Below are positions 19,101 through 27,342 of a DNA stretch of 64,000 bases, piece after piece. A model generated the notes under the pieces. That model saw only the letters and a list, made by a program, of their open reading frames with translations, was not told where the DNA came from and ran no database searches. Position numbers and translations under genes: made by a program. This DNA comes from Cellulomonas sp. S1-8 (GTDB lineage: Bacteria; Actinomycetota; Actinomycetes; Actinomycetales; Cellulomonadaceae), in the NCBI RefSeq assembly GCF_026184235.1, contig NZ_CP110806.1, forward strand, positions 744,001 to 808,000. The letters run 5' to 3'. The first letter of the stretch is position 1, and every line of letters starts with the position of its first letter.

Positions 19101-21838
19101 CCGGCATGTCGAACGAGTGGGTGCAGGTCACCGGCACGTTCACGATGCCGAACTACACGACGGCGGCCGAGGTCTACTTCGAGACCGCGTGGGCCGGGGG
19201 CGCGGCGGGCAACACGTCCACGTTCCTCGTCGACGACATCACGTTCGAGGTGCGGCCCGACGCGGTCGTCCAGGACCTGCCGTCGCTGCAGAGCTCGATC
19301 GACGTGCCGTTCGGCGTGGCGGCGGACTCCCGGGAGACCTTCCGGTCCGCTGCCGAGCTGCTGAACAAGCACTTCACGCAGCTCACGCCGGAGAACTCCA
19401 TGAAGCCGGAGGCGTGGTACACCGCGGACGGGACCTTCCAGCCCAGCGCGGACGCCGAGGCCCTCATGGACTTCGCCGTCGAGAACGACCTGCGGGTCTA
19501 CGGGCACGTGCTGGTCTGGCACGCGCAGACGCCGGCCTGGTTCTTCCAGGACGGCGCCGGCAACGCCCTGCCGGTGAACGACGCCAGCGCGGTGATCGTG
19601 CGCGAGCGCATGCGGACGCACATCAACTCGATCGCCGAGTACATGGCGGACCGCTACGGCCTGTTCGGCTCCGACGGCAACCCGCTCGTCGCGTGGGACG
19701 TCGCCAACGAGGTCATCGCGGACAGCGGTGAGTACTCCGACGGCATGCGTCGCTCCGACTGGTACAAGTACCTGGGCGAGGAGTTCCTCGACTCGGCGTT
19801 CGAGTACGCGAACGACGCCTTCAACGGCACGTACGCGGCCCCGGGCGTCAGCCACCCGGTCGAGCTGTTCATCAACGACTACAACAGCGAGCTCCAGGGC
19901 AAGCAGCAGCGGTACTACGACCTGATCGAGCGCCTGCTCGCCCGGGGCGTGCCGCTGGACGGCGTGGGCCACCAGTTCCACGTGTCGCTGTCGCTGCCCG
20001 TCTCCTTCCTCGGCGACACCCTGGAGAAGTTCTCCGACCTGGGTCTGCAGCAGGCGGTCACCGAGCTCGACGTCACCACCGGTGTCCCGGTGACCGAGGC
20101 GCTGCTCGTCGACCAGGGTCACTACTACCGCGACGCGTTCCGCGCGTTCCGGGCGTACGAGGACCAGCTCTTCTCGGTCACGGTGTGGGGTCTGTACGAC
20201 ACCCGGTCGTGGCGCAACGGCAACGGTGCACCGCTCGTCTTCGACGAGGACATGCAGGCCAAGCCCGCGTACCACGGGATCATGGAGAACGGTGAGCTCG
20301 CCCCGCGCATCCGCCGGGGCAACGCGTTCCACGGCGACGTGACGCTGGACGAGAAGGCGACGTCCGACGTCATGTGGTCGCAGCTCCCGCTGCAGCGCGT
20401 CGACGAGCTCGAGGACGTGGCGAGCTTCCAGGCGCGGTGGTCCGACGACCACCTCACCGTGTACGTCGAGGTGGCGGACGCGTTCGACTCCCTCGAGCTG
20501 CAGGTCGGCGACGAGACGTTCGCGGTCTCGCGGGACGGCTCGGGCGACGTCGAGGGCGTGGTCACGGAGACGGCGAGCGGCTGGACCGCCGTGGTCCACC
20601 TGCCGGTGGCGGGTCTGACCGAGGGCGACACGGTGCAGTTCGACCTGCGGGCCCTCGACGGGGACCGGGTGGTCGGCTGGAACTCGCCGGGCATCCTGGG
20701 TGACCTGGCGCTCGTCGAGGCGCTCTCGACGGTCGACGTCCTGAGGGCGACGTCCGCTCCGACGGTCGACGGCGACGTCGACGAGGCGTGGGCGCAGGCC
20801 TCGACCGTCTCGACGGCCAAGGAGATCCAGGGCACGGGCGGCGCGACCGCCACGGTCCGGACCCTGTGGAACGGCGCGACGCTGTACGTGCTGGCCGACG
20901 TCCTCGACCCCACGGTGGACACGTCGTCGACCGCAGCGCTCAACGAGGACTCGCTCGAGATCTTCCTCGACGCGGGCAACTTCAAGAACGGTCCGTACCG
21001 CTACGACGACACCCAGGTGCGGATCAGCGCCGACAACGCGGTGACGTTCGGCACCGGTGACCTCGGCTTCCAGCAGGCTCGCGTCGAGTCCGCTGTCTCG
21101 CCGACGGCGACCGGCTACCGCGTCGAGGCGGCCATCGGCCTTCTCGAGTCGGGCGGTCTGGGGACGTTCCACGGCCTGGACTTCCAGGTCAACGACGCGA
21201 CCGACGGCGAGCGCACCTCGGTGCGCACGTGGGCGGACCCGACCGGCCTGGGCTACCAGTCCACGGCGCGCTGGGGCGTGGCACAGCTCGTGTCCGAGCT
21301 GGCGCCGCCCGTCGACGGCGTCGAGCCGACGCTGTCGCTGTCGACGCCGTCGGTCAAGGCCGGCACCGCGGTGACGGTCGACCTGGCCGGGTTCACGCCC
21401 GGTGACACCGTGAGCATCGCTCTCGGTGCCGGGGCGACGTCGTCCGGTGGCCTGGGTGGTGTCGGTGCCGCGGTCGCGGCCCCGACGGGGACCACGCTGC
21501 TGGGGTCGGTCGTCGTGGCCGGCAACGGCGCGGCGTCGGTCACGGTGATGATCCCGGTCGCGACGGCAGCGGGCACGTACCGCGTCGTCGGGGCCGTCGG
21601 CGGGGACGTCCTCGCCGAGGCTGCACTGACCGTCACGGCGGCGGACGCCGCGGGCGGGCCGTCCGGTGGTCCCACCACCGGCCCGGCCCCGGCCGCCGGT
21701 GGCACCCTCGCCACGACGGGTGCGGGTCTCGGCCTGGGCCTGCTGGCCCTGCTGGTCCTGCTGACGGGCACGGTTCTCCTCGTGGCCCGTCGTCGCGGCC
21801 ACCTCGCTGACGAGGTGGGTCGCACGCTGCGCCGCTGA
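16166..21838 (+). CDS. Secreted wall-anchored GH10 xylanase with CE4 deacetylase and multiple CBMs
   Basis: A 1890-residue modular xylan-degrading protein. Signal peptide at residues 1-37 (ends SARA). Then four beta-sandwich CBM_4_9-type modules (about 40-650), a CE4/NodB deacetylase (about 665-870: TFDDGP 685-690, HTLCNH from 735, RAPNGSW from 781, LVHDGGG), and a fifth CBM (about 875-1035). A GH10 domain follows (about 1040-1385; acid/base E1182 in WDVANEV, nucleophile E1300 in VTELDV), then a degenerate and a clear CBM9-like domain (to about 1712) and an Ig-like domain. LATTG (1848-1852) with a hydrophobic segment and Arg tail ends it. The ATG at 16166 is chosen for AAGGGAG 6 nt upstream and agreement with genes 2 and 3. 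It probably deacetylates and hydrolyses xylan at the cell surface. Confidence 0.93.
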   Translation: MYTKQRRKASETIGVGAAVLALVAAPMVGTSLSSARAAEPVTILSADFEDGTANGWTQSGGAGLSYPTDTVLQVADRVEDWDGLTSPAIAVEAGVTYTFSARAKLADGTVGTTSMRFQTGAPTYSWIGNTSGINAAAWTTVTGTWTAPATADELITFSGSDLDGSSAAFTYLVDDLRVTRPGTEAGTTVTVAAADFQTEGRGGWTQSGNPTLSEVSLGRHLQVADRVNGYDGIKSPAVDLEAGVEYTVSARARLAAGTVGTAGFRFVTDPGYDWVGNTTIDATGWTTVTGTYTPTADTMQALFLGTDDLVGGSGAYTYQVDDIRVTRPAPEEEEPTPDVTTVAAADFDDSTLGDLRQSGTPTLGYVPEGDGMALSVTGRGQTWHTVESATGIFASDVEYTFSARVRLLTADADAVGRFTLYDGSYTPVGPTPLSTGAWTTVTGTYTVPAGVDASTVKFAVEAGSWAGSMPDYLVDDVLVTRAAGDEEPVDPEEPVTVTVLDSTFESGTAPWAGRGAGVTVARTTTDAHGGTGSLLVTGRSQNWHGTQTAINPIFAPGGTYAVSAWVKLAPGEADTTIKMTVAEVPDAWIEAAPAVAVTDDAWVQVSGTYTRGAGVTGGDIYFEAAGVTTSFLVDDVVFVGPAVEGGDEWVPDLEGFVPGGAVNPTTTPVTTARTVEGATNTAALTFDDGPNGADTAELLDFLAANDVVATFCVIGQNVTAPGGAATLQRIVSEGHTLCNHGTTYADMGAMSKAEAEADMKANLALIRTALGDDNAQVPYFRAPNGSWGQTAEVAVALGMQPLGVVNTINDWDTQDEATLTANLRTAMRNGEIVLVHDGGGNRAGSVAAAKTVIAERLAAGWSFTLPSGGADGSYVPSGSIDADFEDNTLQGWSGRDAGNGAPTVEVVAPGRDSQYAARVSNRDGQGEGLQHNVAGIFEPGATYDVSAWIKFEGTPGDITLSAHVEANGSSSYPNLISFPGMSNEWVQVTGTFTMPNYTTAAEVYFETAWAGGAAGNTSTFLVDDITFEVRPDAVVQDLPSLQSSIDVPFGVAADSRETFRSAAELLNKHFTQLTPENSMKPEAWYTADGTFQPSADAEALMDFAVENDLRVYGHVLVWHAQTPAWFFQDGAGNALPVNDASAVIVRERMRTHINSIAEYMADRYGLFGSDGNPLVAWDVANEVIADSGEYSDGMRRSDWYKYLGEEFLDSAFEYANDAFNGTYAAPGVSHPVELFINDYNSELQGKQQRYYDLIERLLARGVPLDGVGHQFHVSLSLPVSFLGDTLEKFSDLGLQQAVTELDVTTGVPVTEALLVDQGHYYRDAFRAFRAYEDQLFSVTVWGLYDTRSWRNGNGAPLVFDEDMQAKPAYHGIMENGELAPRIRRGNAFHGDVTLDEKATSDVMWSQLPLQRVDELEDVASFQARWSDDHLTVYVEVADAFDSLELQVGDETFAVSRDGSGDVEGVVTETASGWTAVVHLPVAGLTEGDTVQFDLRALDGDRVVGWNSPGILGDLALVEALSTVDVLRATSAPTVDGDVDEAWAQASTVSTAKEIQGTGGATATVRTLWNGATLYVLADVLDPTVDTSSTAALNEDSLEIFLDAGNFKNGPYRYDDTQVRISADNAVTFGTGDLGFQQARVESAVSPTATGYRVEAAIGLLESGGLGTFHGLDFQVNDATDGERTSVRTWADPTGLGYQSTARWGVAQLVSELAPPVDGVEPTLSLSTPSVKAGTAVTVDLAGFTPGDTVSIALGAGATSSGGLGGVGAAVAAPTGTTLLGSVVVAGNGAASVTVMIPVATAAGTYRVVGAVGGDVLAEAALTVTAADAAGGPSGGPTTGPAPAAGGTLATTGAGLGLGLLALLVLLTGTVLLVARRRGHLADEVGRTLRR
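16195..16206 (+). promoter_or_regulatory. Intragenic GAAAC-type motif in xylanase gene 1
   Basis: CGAAACTATCGG begins 29 nt after the ATG, within the signal-peptide codons for ETIG. The same 12 bases occur at the same offset in the other two xylanase genes, written with GAA and ACT, codons that are uncommon in this G/C-ending gene set. Confidence 0.45.
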
Positions 21839-21882
21839 CGCGCAGCGGTTCGTCGCGGGGGCCCGACCCCCCGTGACCTCCC

Positions 21883-21924
21883 GGAGCCCCACCGGCTGGA
21901 TCCCCCTCCAGCCGGTGGGGCTCC
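21883..21924 (+). terminator. Terminator hairpin after xylanase gene 1
   Basis: A perfect 18-bp stem (left arm starts GGAGCCCCACCGG) closes a 6-base C-rich loop, 45 bases after the stop. No U-tract follows, as is common in high-G+C actinomycetes. Confidence 0.85.
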
Positions 21925-21968
21925 GTCGTGCGCCGTCCGTCCGTCGTTCACCCACAGGAGCGATGTTT

Positions 21969-21981
21969 CGGAAACTTTCGG
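21969..21981 (+). promoter_or_regulatory. Upstream GAAAC-type operator of xylanase gene 2
   Basis: CGGAAACTTTCGG contains the palindrome GAAA-C-TTTC. It overlaps a second one, GTTTC-G-GAAAC (21965-21975). It is identical to the motif upstream of gene 3 and lies about 60 nt before the putative -35. Confidence 0.55.
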
Positions 21982-22039
21982 TATCGATTCTGCAACCATC
22001 CGGGTGGCAACGTTCACGACACCTGGCTGTATGTCCAGT

Positions 22040-22069
22040 TTGGCGCGTACGTTGGCCAGGCGATATCAG
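22040..22069 (+). promoter_or_regulatory. Putative promoter of xylanase gene 2
   Basis: TTGGCG (22040-22045), an 18-nt spacer and TATCAG (22064-22069). Gene 3 has the same arrangement (TTGCCG, 18 nt, TATCAG) and the same leader after it, CTTTCTGCGC then AAGGGAGCGTCAATG. The conserved spacing supports it; the hexamers are imperfect. Confidence 0.4.
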
Positions 22070-22094
22070 ACTTTCTGCGCGCAAGGGAGCGTCA

Positions 22095-25000
22095 ATGGGT
22101 CGGACCCGGCACCGCAAGGTGCTCGAAACTATCGGTGTCAGTGCGGCAGCAGCCGCCCTGGTCGCCGCGCCAATGGTCGTGATCGGCACCTCTGCCGGCG
22201 CGGCGGACTCGCAGGTCGTGCTCGGCGTCGACTTCGACGACGAGACGATCGGGACCTGGAGCACCGCAGGCGAGGTCACCCTCGGCTACGTCGACACCGA
22301 CAGCGGCAAGGCCCTCGAGGTGGCCGGCCGCGCCAACGACTTCCACGGGATCAAGTCGCCCGAGGTCGCCTACGAGGGCGGTGTCGCCTACACGTTCTCG
22401 ATGCAGGCCAAGCTGCCCGAGGGCACCGAGGGCACCGCCGACATCCGCTTCGTCGTCGACACCGACTACACGTGGGTCGGCAACACGACGATCTCCGCCG
22501 CGGACTGGACGACGGTCACGGGCGTCTACACGCCCGCCGACGACCGCACGCGGCAGGTCTACCTGGGCACCGGCGCCCTGGGCGCCGCCGACATCACCGC
22601 GCCCTACACCTACCTGGTGGACGACATCGAGGTGACGCGTCCCGCCGCCGACGGCGGTGGTGGCGAGGCCGAGATCGTCCTGAGCAGCGACTTCGAGTCC
22701 GACGTCGCGCCGTGGGTCGGCCGCGGTGCCGCCACGGCCGCGCGCACGACCGACGACGCGCGCTCCGGCGAGGGCAGCATGCTCGTCAGCGGCCGGACCT
22801 CCAACTGGCACGGTGCGCAGACGCCGATCGCGTCGCTCTTCGCGGCCGGCTCGACGTACGACGTCTCCGCGTGGGTCAAGCTCGCGCCCGGTGAGGCGTC
22901 GACCACGGTCAACATGACCGTCGCCGAGGTCCCCGAGGCCTACACGCAGGTCGTGCCCGCCGTCGCCGTGACCGACCAGGACTGGGTCGAGCTCACCGGC
23001 ACGTACACGCGCGGCGAGGCCGTCACCGGGGGTGACCTCTACTTCGAGGCCGCCGGCGCGACGACCAGCTTCCTCGTCGACGACGTCGTCATCACCGGCC
23101 AGACCGTGACCGACGACTGGGAGCCGGACCTCGAGGGCTTCGTCCTCGGCGGTGCGGTCGACCCGACCAGCACCCCCGTCGGCGCCGCGCGCGGCACCGG
23201 CAACGTGGCGGCGCTGACGTTCGACGACGGCCCGAGCGGCACCGACACCAGCGACCTGCTCGACTTCCTCGGCGAGAACGACCTGCCGGCGACGTTCTGC
23301 GTCATCGGGTCGCAGGTCACCGCCCCGGGCGGTGCGGACCTGCTCCGCCGGATCGTGTCCGAGGGCCACACGCTGTGCAACCACAGCACCGGCTGGGCCG
23401 ACATGGGCGCGCTGTCCAAGGCCGAGGTCGAGGCCGACCTCAAGGCGAACCTCGCGATCATCCGCACCGCGCTGGGCGACCCCGAGGCGAAGGTGCCGTA
23501 CTTCCGTGCGCCCAACGGCTCGTGGGGCCAGACGATCCCCGTGGCCGTCGCGCTCGGCATGCAGCCGCTCGCGGTGTCCAACACCATCTCCGACTGGGAG
23601 ACCCAGGACGAGGCCACCCTGACGGCGAACCTGCGTGCGGCCATGGTGCCGGGACGCATCGTCCTCGTGCACGACGGCGGCGGTTCCGGCGACGGCGGGC
23701 GGGCGGCGTCGATCGCCGCGACGCGCACCGTCGTCTCCGAGCGTCTGGCCGACGGCTGGACGTTCACGCTGCCCCAGGGCGGCGCGGACGGTGAGGGCTC
23801 CGGCACGAACCTGTCCTTCGACTTCGAGGACGGCACGCTGCAGGGCTGGGCGCCGCGCGCCACCGAGGAGGGCGCCGCGACGGTCGGCGTGACCGAGGAG
23901 GGCGGGCACGACTCCGCCCGCGCGGCACGCATCTCGGACCGCGTCCACCAGGGTCAGGGTCTGCAGTACGACGTGACGGGCCTGCTCGCCGCCGGTCAGA
24001 CCTACCAGTTCGAGGCGTGGATCAAGTTCGAGGGCGAGCCCGGCGACGCGACGCTGAGCGTCCGCACCGAGACGGGCGGCACCAGCGCCTACGGCAACCT
24101 CGCCAGCCTCACGGGGCTGTCGACCGAGTGGACCCGCGTCGCCGGCACGTTCTCGCTGCCGTCGTACGAGACCGCGGCCGAGATCTACTTCGAGACGGCG
24201 TACGACGGCGGCAACGCCGGCAACACGTCGACGTTCCTGCTCGACGACATCTCGATCACGAGCCCCGGCCCGATCACGATCGAGGACCTCCCGCCGCTGA
24301 AGGACACGGTGCCGTTCCCCATGGGCATCGCGATCGACAGCCGCGAGACGATGGGCTCGCCCGCCGAGCTGACGAACCTGCACTTCAACCAGTACACGGG
24401 CGAGAACCACATGAAGCCCTACGCCTGGTACGACGACGACCGGAACTTCCGGATCGACCCGCAGGCGACGGCCATCATGGACGCGGCCGTGGCCAACGAC
24501 GCACGGGTCTACGGCCACGTGCTCGTGTGGCACAGCCAGAACCCCGGCCAGACGGCGGCGGACCCGGAGACGGGCACCCCGGCCAACCCGGGCTGGATGT
24601 TCTACGGCGACGACGGCGAGCTGCTGACGTCGAGCGAGGCCGACCAGGCGATCCTCCGGGAGCGGCTGCGGACGCACATCTTCGCCGTGGCGGAGAACCT
24701 GCACGACACCTACGGCGCCTTCGGGTCGGACACCAACCCGCTCGTGGCCTGGGACGTCGTCAACGAGGTCGTGTCCGACGGGGCCGAGAACCCCGACGGT
24801 CTGCGGCGGTCCGCGTGGTTCAACATCCTCGGTGAGGAGTTCATCGACCTCGCGTTCATCTACGCGGACGAGGCCTTCAACGAGGAGTACGCGGCGGCGG
24901 GTACCGACCGTCCGGTCACGCTCTTCATCAACGACTACAACACCGAGCAGGTCGGCAAGCAGGACCGGTACTTCGCCCTGGTCGAGCGTCTGCTCGAGCG

Positions 25001-27032
25001 CGGCGTGCCGATCGACGGCGTGGGCCACCAGTTCCACGTCAACCTGACGCTGCCGATCTCGGCGCTCGAGAACGCCCTCACGCGGTTCGAGTCGCTCCCG
25101 GTGGTCCAGGCCGTGACCGAGCTCGACGTCGCCACCGGCACGCCGGTGACCGACGCCCGGCTCATCGACCAGGGCTACTTCTACCAGGAGGCGTTCGACG
25201 TCTTCCGGGCGCACGCCGACAGCCTCTTCTCGGTGACGGTGTGGGGTCTGAACGACGGTCGGAGCTGGGTCAACGCCAACGGCGCCCCGCTGCTCTTCGA
25301 CGACCTCCTGCAGGCGAAGCCGGCGTACTACGGTGCCGCCGGTGCCGAGCTGCCGGGCCGCATCCGGACGGCCAACGCCTTCGCGGGCGAGGTCGCGATC
25401 GACGAGGACGCCACGTCCGCGATCGAGTGGCAGCAGCTGCGGCTCATCCCCGTCGGCGACGCCGGCGCGTTCCAGCTGCGCTGGGCCCCGGACACCCTGG
25501 CGGTGTTCGTGGACGTCACCAACGACGACGCCGACGCGCTCGAGCTGCAGGTCGACGACTCGACCTTCGCGTTCAACCGTGACGGCACGGGCGACGTCGA
25601 CGGCGTCGTCACCGAGGTCGACGGCGGCTGGCAGGCCGTCGTGCACCTGCCGCTCGACGGCGCCACCGAGGGCGGCACCCTGTCGTTCGACGTGCGCATC
25701 GCCGACGGCGACGACGTCACGGCCTGGTCGGGCTCGCCCGACGCGACCGGCACGCTGACCCTCCTCGAGGAGCTGTCGTACCTCGAGGCCCCGCAGGCGT
25801 CCGTGGCACCGGAGATCGACGGCGACGTCGACGGCGTGTGGGACGACGCGACCGGTGTGGTGACCGCCAAGCAGGTCTCCGGCACCAACACGGCCGTCGC
25901 CGAGGTCCGCACCCTGTGGCGGGACGACTCGCTGTACATCCTCGCCGAGGTCACCGACCCCGACATCGACGTCACGGGCAGCGACCCGTGGATCCAGGAC
26001 TCCGTCGAGATCTACGTCGACGCGGGGAACTACAAGAACGGCGCCTACCGCCCCGAGGACATGCAGATCCGCATCAACGCGGACAACGTCGTGTCGTTCG
26101 GTGCCGGTGACCCGGCGGTCCAGGACGCCCGTGTCGAGTCGGCCACCAGCCGGACCGACGACGGCTACCTGGTCGAGCTCTCCGTCGACCTGCTCGAGGA
26201 GAGCGGCCTCGGCACGTTCCACGGCCTGGACTACCAGGTCAACGACGCGTCCGGCGGCTCGCGCCTCGGCATCACCAACTGGGCCGACCCGACGGGCCAG
26301 GGCTACCAGTCCAACGCCCACTGGGGCGTGGGCCGGCTCGTCGAGGCCGGCGGGCCTGAGCCGACCCCGACGGTGACCCCGACTCCGACGGTGAGCCCGG
26401 AGCCCACCACCAGCCCGGAGCCCACCACGAGCCCGGAGCCGACCACGAGCCCCGAGCCGACCACCGGCCCGACGCCGAACCCGACCACCACGGCCGGGCC
26501 TTCGCCCACGCCGACGGCGGGACCGACGGACCCGCGTCCCGACGCGAGGATCACGCTCGGTGCCTCGCAGGTGCGGGCCGGTACGGCGGTCTCGGTGCGG
26601 CTGCAGGGCTTCGAGCCCGGTGACCGTGTCGCGCTCGCCCTGGGTGCCGGCACCACGGCCTCGGGTGGTCTCGGAGGTGTGGGTGCCGCAGCAGCGGCGC
26701 CCGGACGGACGACGCAGCTGGCGACGGTCGTCGTCGGTGCGGGTGGCACGGGTGTCAGCAACGTGACGATCCCGGCCGGCACGGCAGCGGGCACCTACCT
26801 GGTGCTCGCGGCCGTCGACGGCACGGTCGTCGCCGACGCGGCCCTGCAGGTCCTCGCGGCAGCACCGGGCACGGCCGCCGGTACCGGCACGGGCTCCGGC
26901 CTGGCCGTCACCGGTGCCGGTCTCGGGCTCGCGGGCCTGGCGCTCCTCGCCCTGACCGCCGGTGTCCTGCTGGTCGTCGCCCGGCGCCGTGGGATGACCC
27001 TCGAGGGGGTGCGCGAGTCGCTGCGGCGCTGA
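22095..27032 (+). CDS. Secreted wall-anchored GH10 xylanase with CE4 deacetylase and PT-rich linker
   Basis: A 1645-residue paralogue of the previous gene with fewer N-terminal modules. Signal peptide 1-36 (ends SAGA). Two CBM_4_9-type modules precede a CE4/NodB deacetylase (TFDDGP 375-380, HTLCNH from 425, RAPNGSW from 471). A further CBM, a GH10 domain (about 731-1093; acid/base E891 in WDVVNEV, nucleophile E1009 in VTELDV) and two CBM9-like regions (the clear one about 1229-1416) follow. A Pro/Thr linker (about 1420-1480), an Ig-like domain and LAVTG (1603-1607) with a membrane segment and Arg tail end it. The ATG at 22095 has GGGAG upstream. The CE4 metal and catalytic residues are intact, so it should deacetylate as well as hydrolyse. 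It stands as its own transcription unit between hairpins. Confidence 0.93.
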   Translation: MGRTRHRKVLETIGVSAAAAALVAAPMVVIGTSAGAADSQVVLGVDFDDETIGTWSTAGEVTLGYVDTDSGKALEVAGRANDFHGIKSPEVAYEGGVAYTFSMQAKLPEGTEGTADIRFVVDTDYTWVGNTTISAADWTTVTGVYTPADDRTRQVYLGTGALGAADITAPYTYLVDDIEVTRPAADGGGGEAEIVLSSDFESDVAPWVGRGAATAARTTDDARSGEGSMLVSGRTSNWHGAQTPIASLFAAGSTYDVSAWVKLAPGEASTTVNMTVAEVPEAYTQVVPAVAVTDQDWVELTGTYTRGEAVTGGDLYFEAAGATTSFLVDDVVITGQTVTDDWEPDLEGFVLGGAVDPTSTPVGAARGTGNVAALTFDDGPSGTDTSDLLDFLGENDLPATFCVIGSQVTAPGGADLLRRIVSEGHTLCNHSTGWADMGALSKAEVEADLKANLAIIRTALGDPEAKVPYFRAPNGSWGQTIPVAVALGMQPLAVSNTISDWETQDEATLTANLRAAMVPGRIVLVHDGGGSGDGGRAASIAATRTVVSERLADGWTFTLPQGGADGEGSGTNLSFDFEDGTLQGWAPRATEEGAATVGVTEEGGHDSARAARISDRVHQGQGLQYDVTGLLAAGQTYQFEAWIKFEGEPGDATLSVRTETGGTSAYGNLASLTGLSTEWTRVAGTFSLPSYETAAEIYFETAYDGGNAGNTSTFLLDDISITSPGPITIEDLPPLKDTVPFPMGIAIDSRETMGSPAELTNLHFNQYTGENHMKPYAWYDDDRNFRIDPQATAIMDAAVANDARVYGHVLVWHSQNPGQTAADPETGTPANPGWMFYGDDGELLTSSEADQAILRERLRTHIFAVAENLHDTYGAFGSDTNPLVAWDVVNEVVSDGAENPDGLRRSAWFNILGEEFIDLAFIYADEAFNEEYAAAGTDRPVTLFINDYNTEQVGKQDRYFALVERLLERGVPIDGVGHQFHVNLTLPISALENALTRFESLPVVQAVTELDVATGTPVTDARLIDQGYFYQEAFDVFRAHADSLFSVTVWGLNDGRSWVNANGAPLLFDDLLQAKPAYYGAAGAELPGRIRTANAFAGEVAIDEDATSAIEWQQLRLIPVGDAGAFQLRWAPDTLAVFVDVTNDDADALELQVDDSTFAFNRDGTGDVDGVVTEVDGGWQAVVHLPLDGATEGGTLSFDVRIADGDDVTAWSGSPDATGTLTLLEELSYLEAPQASVAPEIDGDVDGVWDDATGVVTAKQVSGTNTAVAEVRTLWRDDSLYILAEVTDPDIDVTGSDPWIQDSVEIYVDAGNYKNGAYRPEDMQIRINADNVVSFGAGDPAVQDARVESATSRTDDGYLVELSVDLLEESGLGTFHGLDYQVNDASGGSRLGITNWADPTGQGYQSNAHWGVGRLVEAGGPEPTPTVTPTPTVSPEPTTSPEPTTSPEPTTSPEPTTGPTPNPTTTAGPSPTPTAGPTDPRPDARITLGASQVRAGTAVSVRLQGFEPGDRVALALGAGTTASGGLGGVGAAAAAPGRTTQLATVVVGAGGTGVSNVTIPAGTAAGTYLVLAAVDGTVVADAALQVLAAAPGTAAGTGTGSGLAVTGAGLGLAGLALLALTAGVLLVVARRRGMTLEGVRESLRR
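22124..22135 (+). promoter_or_regulatory. Intragenic GAAAC-type motif in xylanase gene 2
   Basis: CGAAACTATCGG, 29 nt after the ATG and identical to the motif at the same place in genes 1 and 3. It lies about 155 bp from the upstream motif, with the putative promoter between them. Confidence 0.45.
26394..26465 (+). repeat. 18-bp tandem repeat encoding (SPEPTT)4 linker
   Basis: Four 18-bp units encode SPEPTT repeats within a longer Pro/Thr-rich stretch between the CBM9-like and Ig-like domains of xylanase 2. Such linkers are flexible and often glycosylated in actinobacterial secreted enzymes. Neither of the other two xylanases has this linker. Confidence 0.85.
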
Positions 27033-27043
27033 CCCGCAGCAGC

Positions 27044-27076
27044 GGGCCGGGGTGACACGTCACCTCACCCCGGCCC
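27044..27076 (+). terminator. First hairpin after xylanase gene 2
   Basis: GGGCCGGGGTGA pairs with TCACCCCGGCCC across a 9-base loop, starting 11 bases after the stop. The identical structure follows xylanase gene 3 at 30525-30557. Confidence 0.65.
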
Positions 27077-27083
27077 TCACGCA

Positions 27084-27124
27084 GAGCCCCGCCGGCTGAT
27101 CCCCCCCGACAGCCGGCGGGGCTC
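27084..27124 (+). terminator. Second terminator hairpin after xylanase gene 2
   Basis: A 15-bp perfect stem (GAGCCCCGCCGGCTG with its complement) and an 11-base loop rich in C. It resembles the terminators after genes 1 and 3. Confidence 0.8.
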
Positions 27125-27146
27125 CGCCGTACCCGCCTCCACGCCG

Positions 27147-27208
27147 CGCCGACCGGAACCCGACTCCCCGAACGGGCACCCCGACGGGGAGTCGGGTTCC
27201 GGTCGGCG
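27147..27208 (+). repeat. 62-bp inverted-repeat element with 23-bp perfect arms
   Basis: The left arm (27147-27169, CGCCGACCGGAACC...) and right arm (27186-27208) are perfect complements around a 16-base centre. Related elements of almost the same length lie at 30651-30711 and 30723-30784, and a degraded one near 9425-9490. No coding potential is seen. Confidence 0.8.
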
Positions 27209-27219
27209 GGGTGGGGTGT

Positions 27220-27232
27220 CGGAAACTTTCGG
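27220..27232 (+). promoter_or_regulatory. Upstream GAAAC-type operator of xylanase gene 3
   Basis: CGGAAACTTTCGG, identical to the motif before gene 2, 123 nt before the start codon. Confidence 0.55.
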
Positions 27233-27289
27233 TCTCGGTTGTGCAACGTTGGACGGGCGGGAGGGTCTACCGCTGGCCGTATGACCCTG

Positions 27290-27319
27290 TTGCCGCTTAC
27301 GGTGGCCGCGCAGTATCAG
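27290..27319 (+). promoter_or_regulatory. Putative promoter of xylanase gene 3
   Basis: TTGCCG (27290-27295), 18-nt spacer, TATCAG (27314-27319). The layout matches the gene 2 promoter and is followed by the same leader. Confidence 0.4.
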
Positions 27320-27342
27320 ACTTTCTGCGCAAGGGAGCGTCA

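Larger units (their letters stand above)
27033..27342 (+). other. Intergenic region between xylanase genes 2 and 3
   Basis: 310 bases without a gene. It holds two successive hairpins (27044-27076 and 27084-27124), a 62-bp inverted-repeat element (27147-27208), the GAAAC operator (27220-27232), a putative promoter (27290-27319) and the leader with AAGGGAG. Confidence 0.8.

Noticed and set aside
16421..22279. A very long minus-strand open frame opposite xylanase gene 1
   Set aside because: It is low-complexity (Arg/Gly/Asp/Val-rich), matches no family and mirrors the coding strand. In very high-G+C genes stop codons are rare in the antisense frames.
22092..26321. Another long minus-strand open frame opposite xylanase gene 2
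   Set aside because: Same reasons: no recognisable domain, and the + strand frame has a full set of xylanase motifs.
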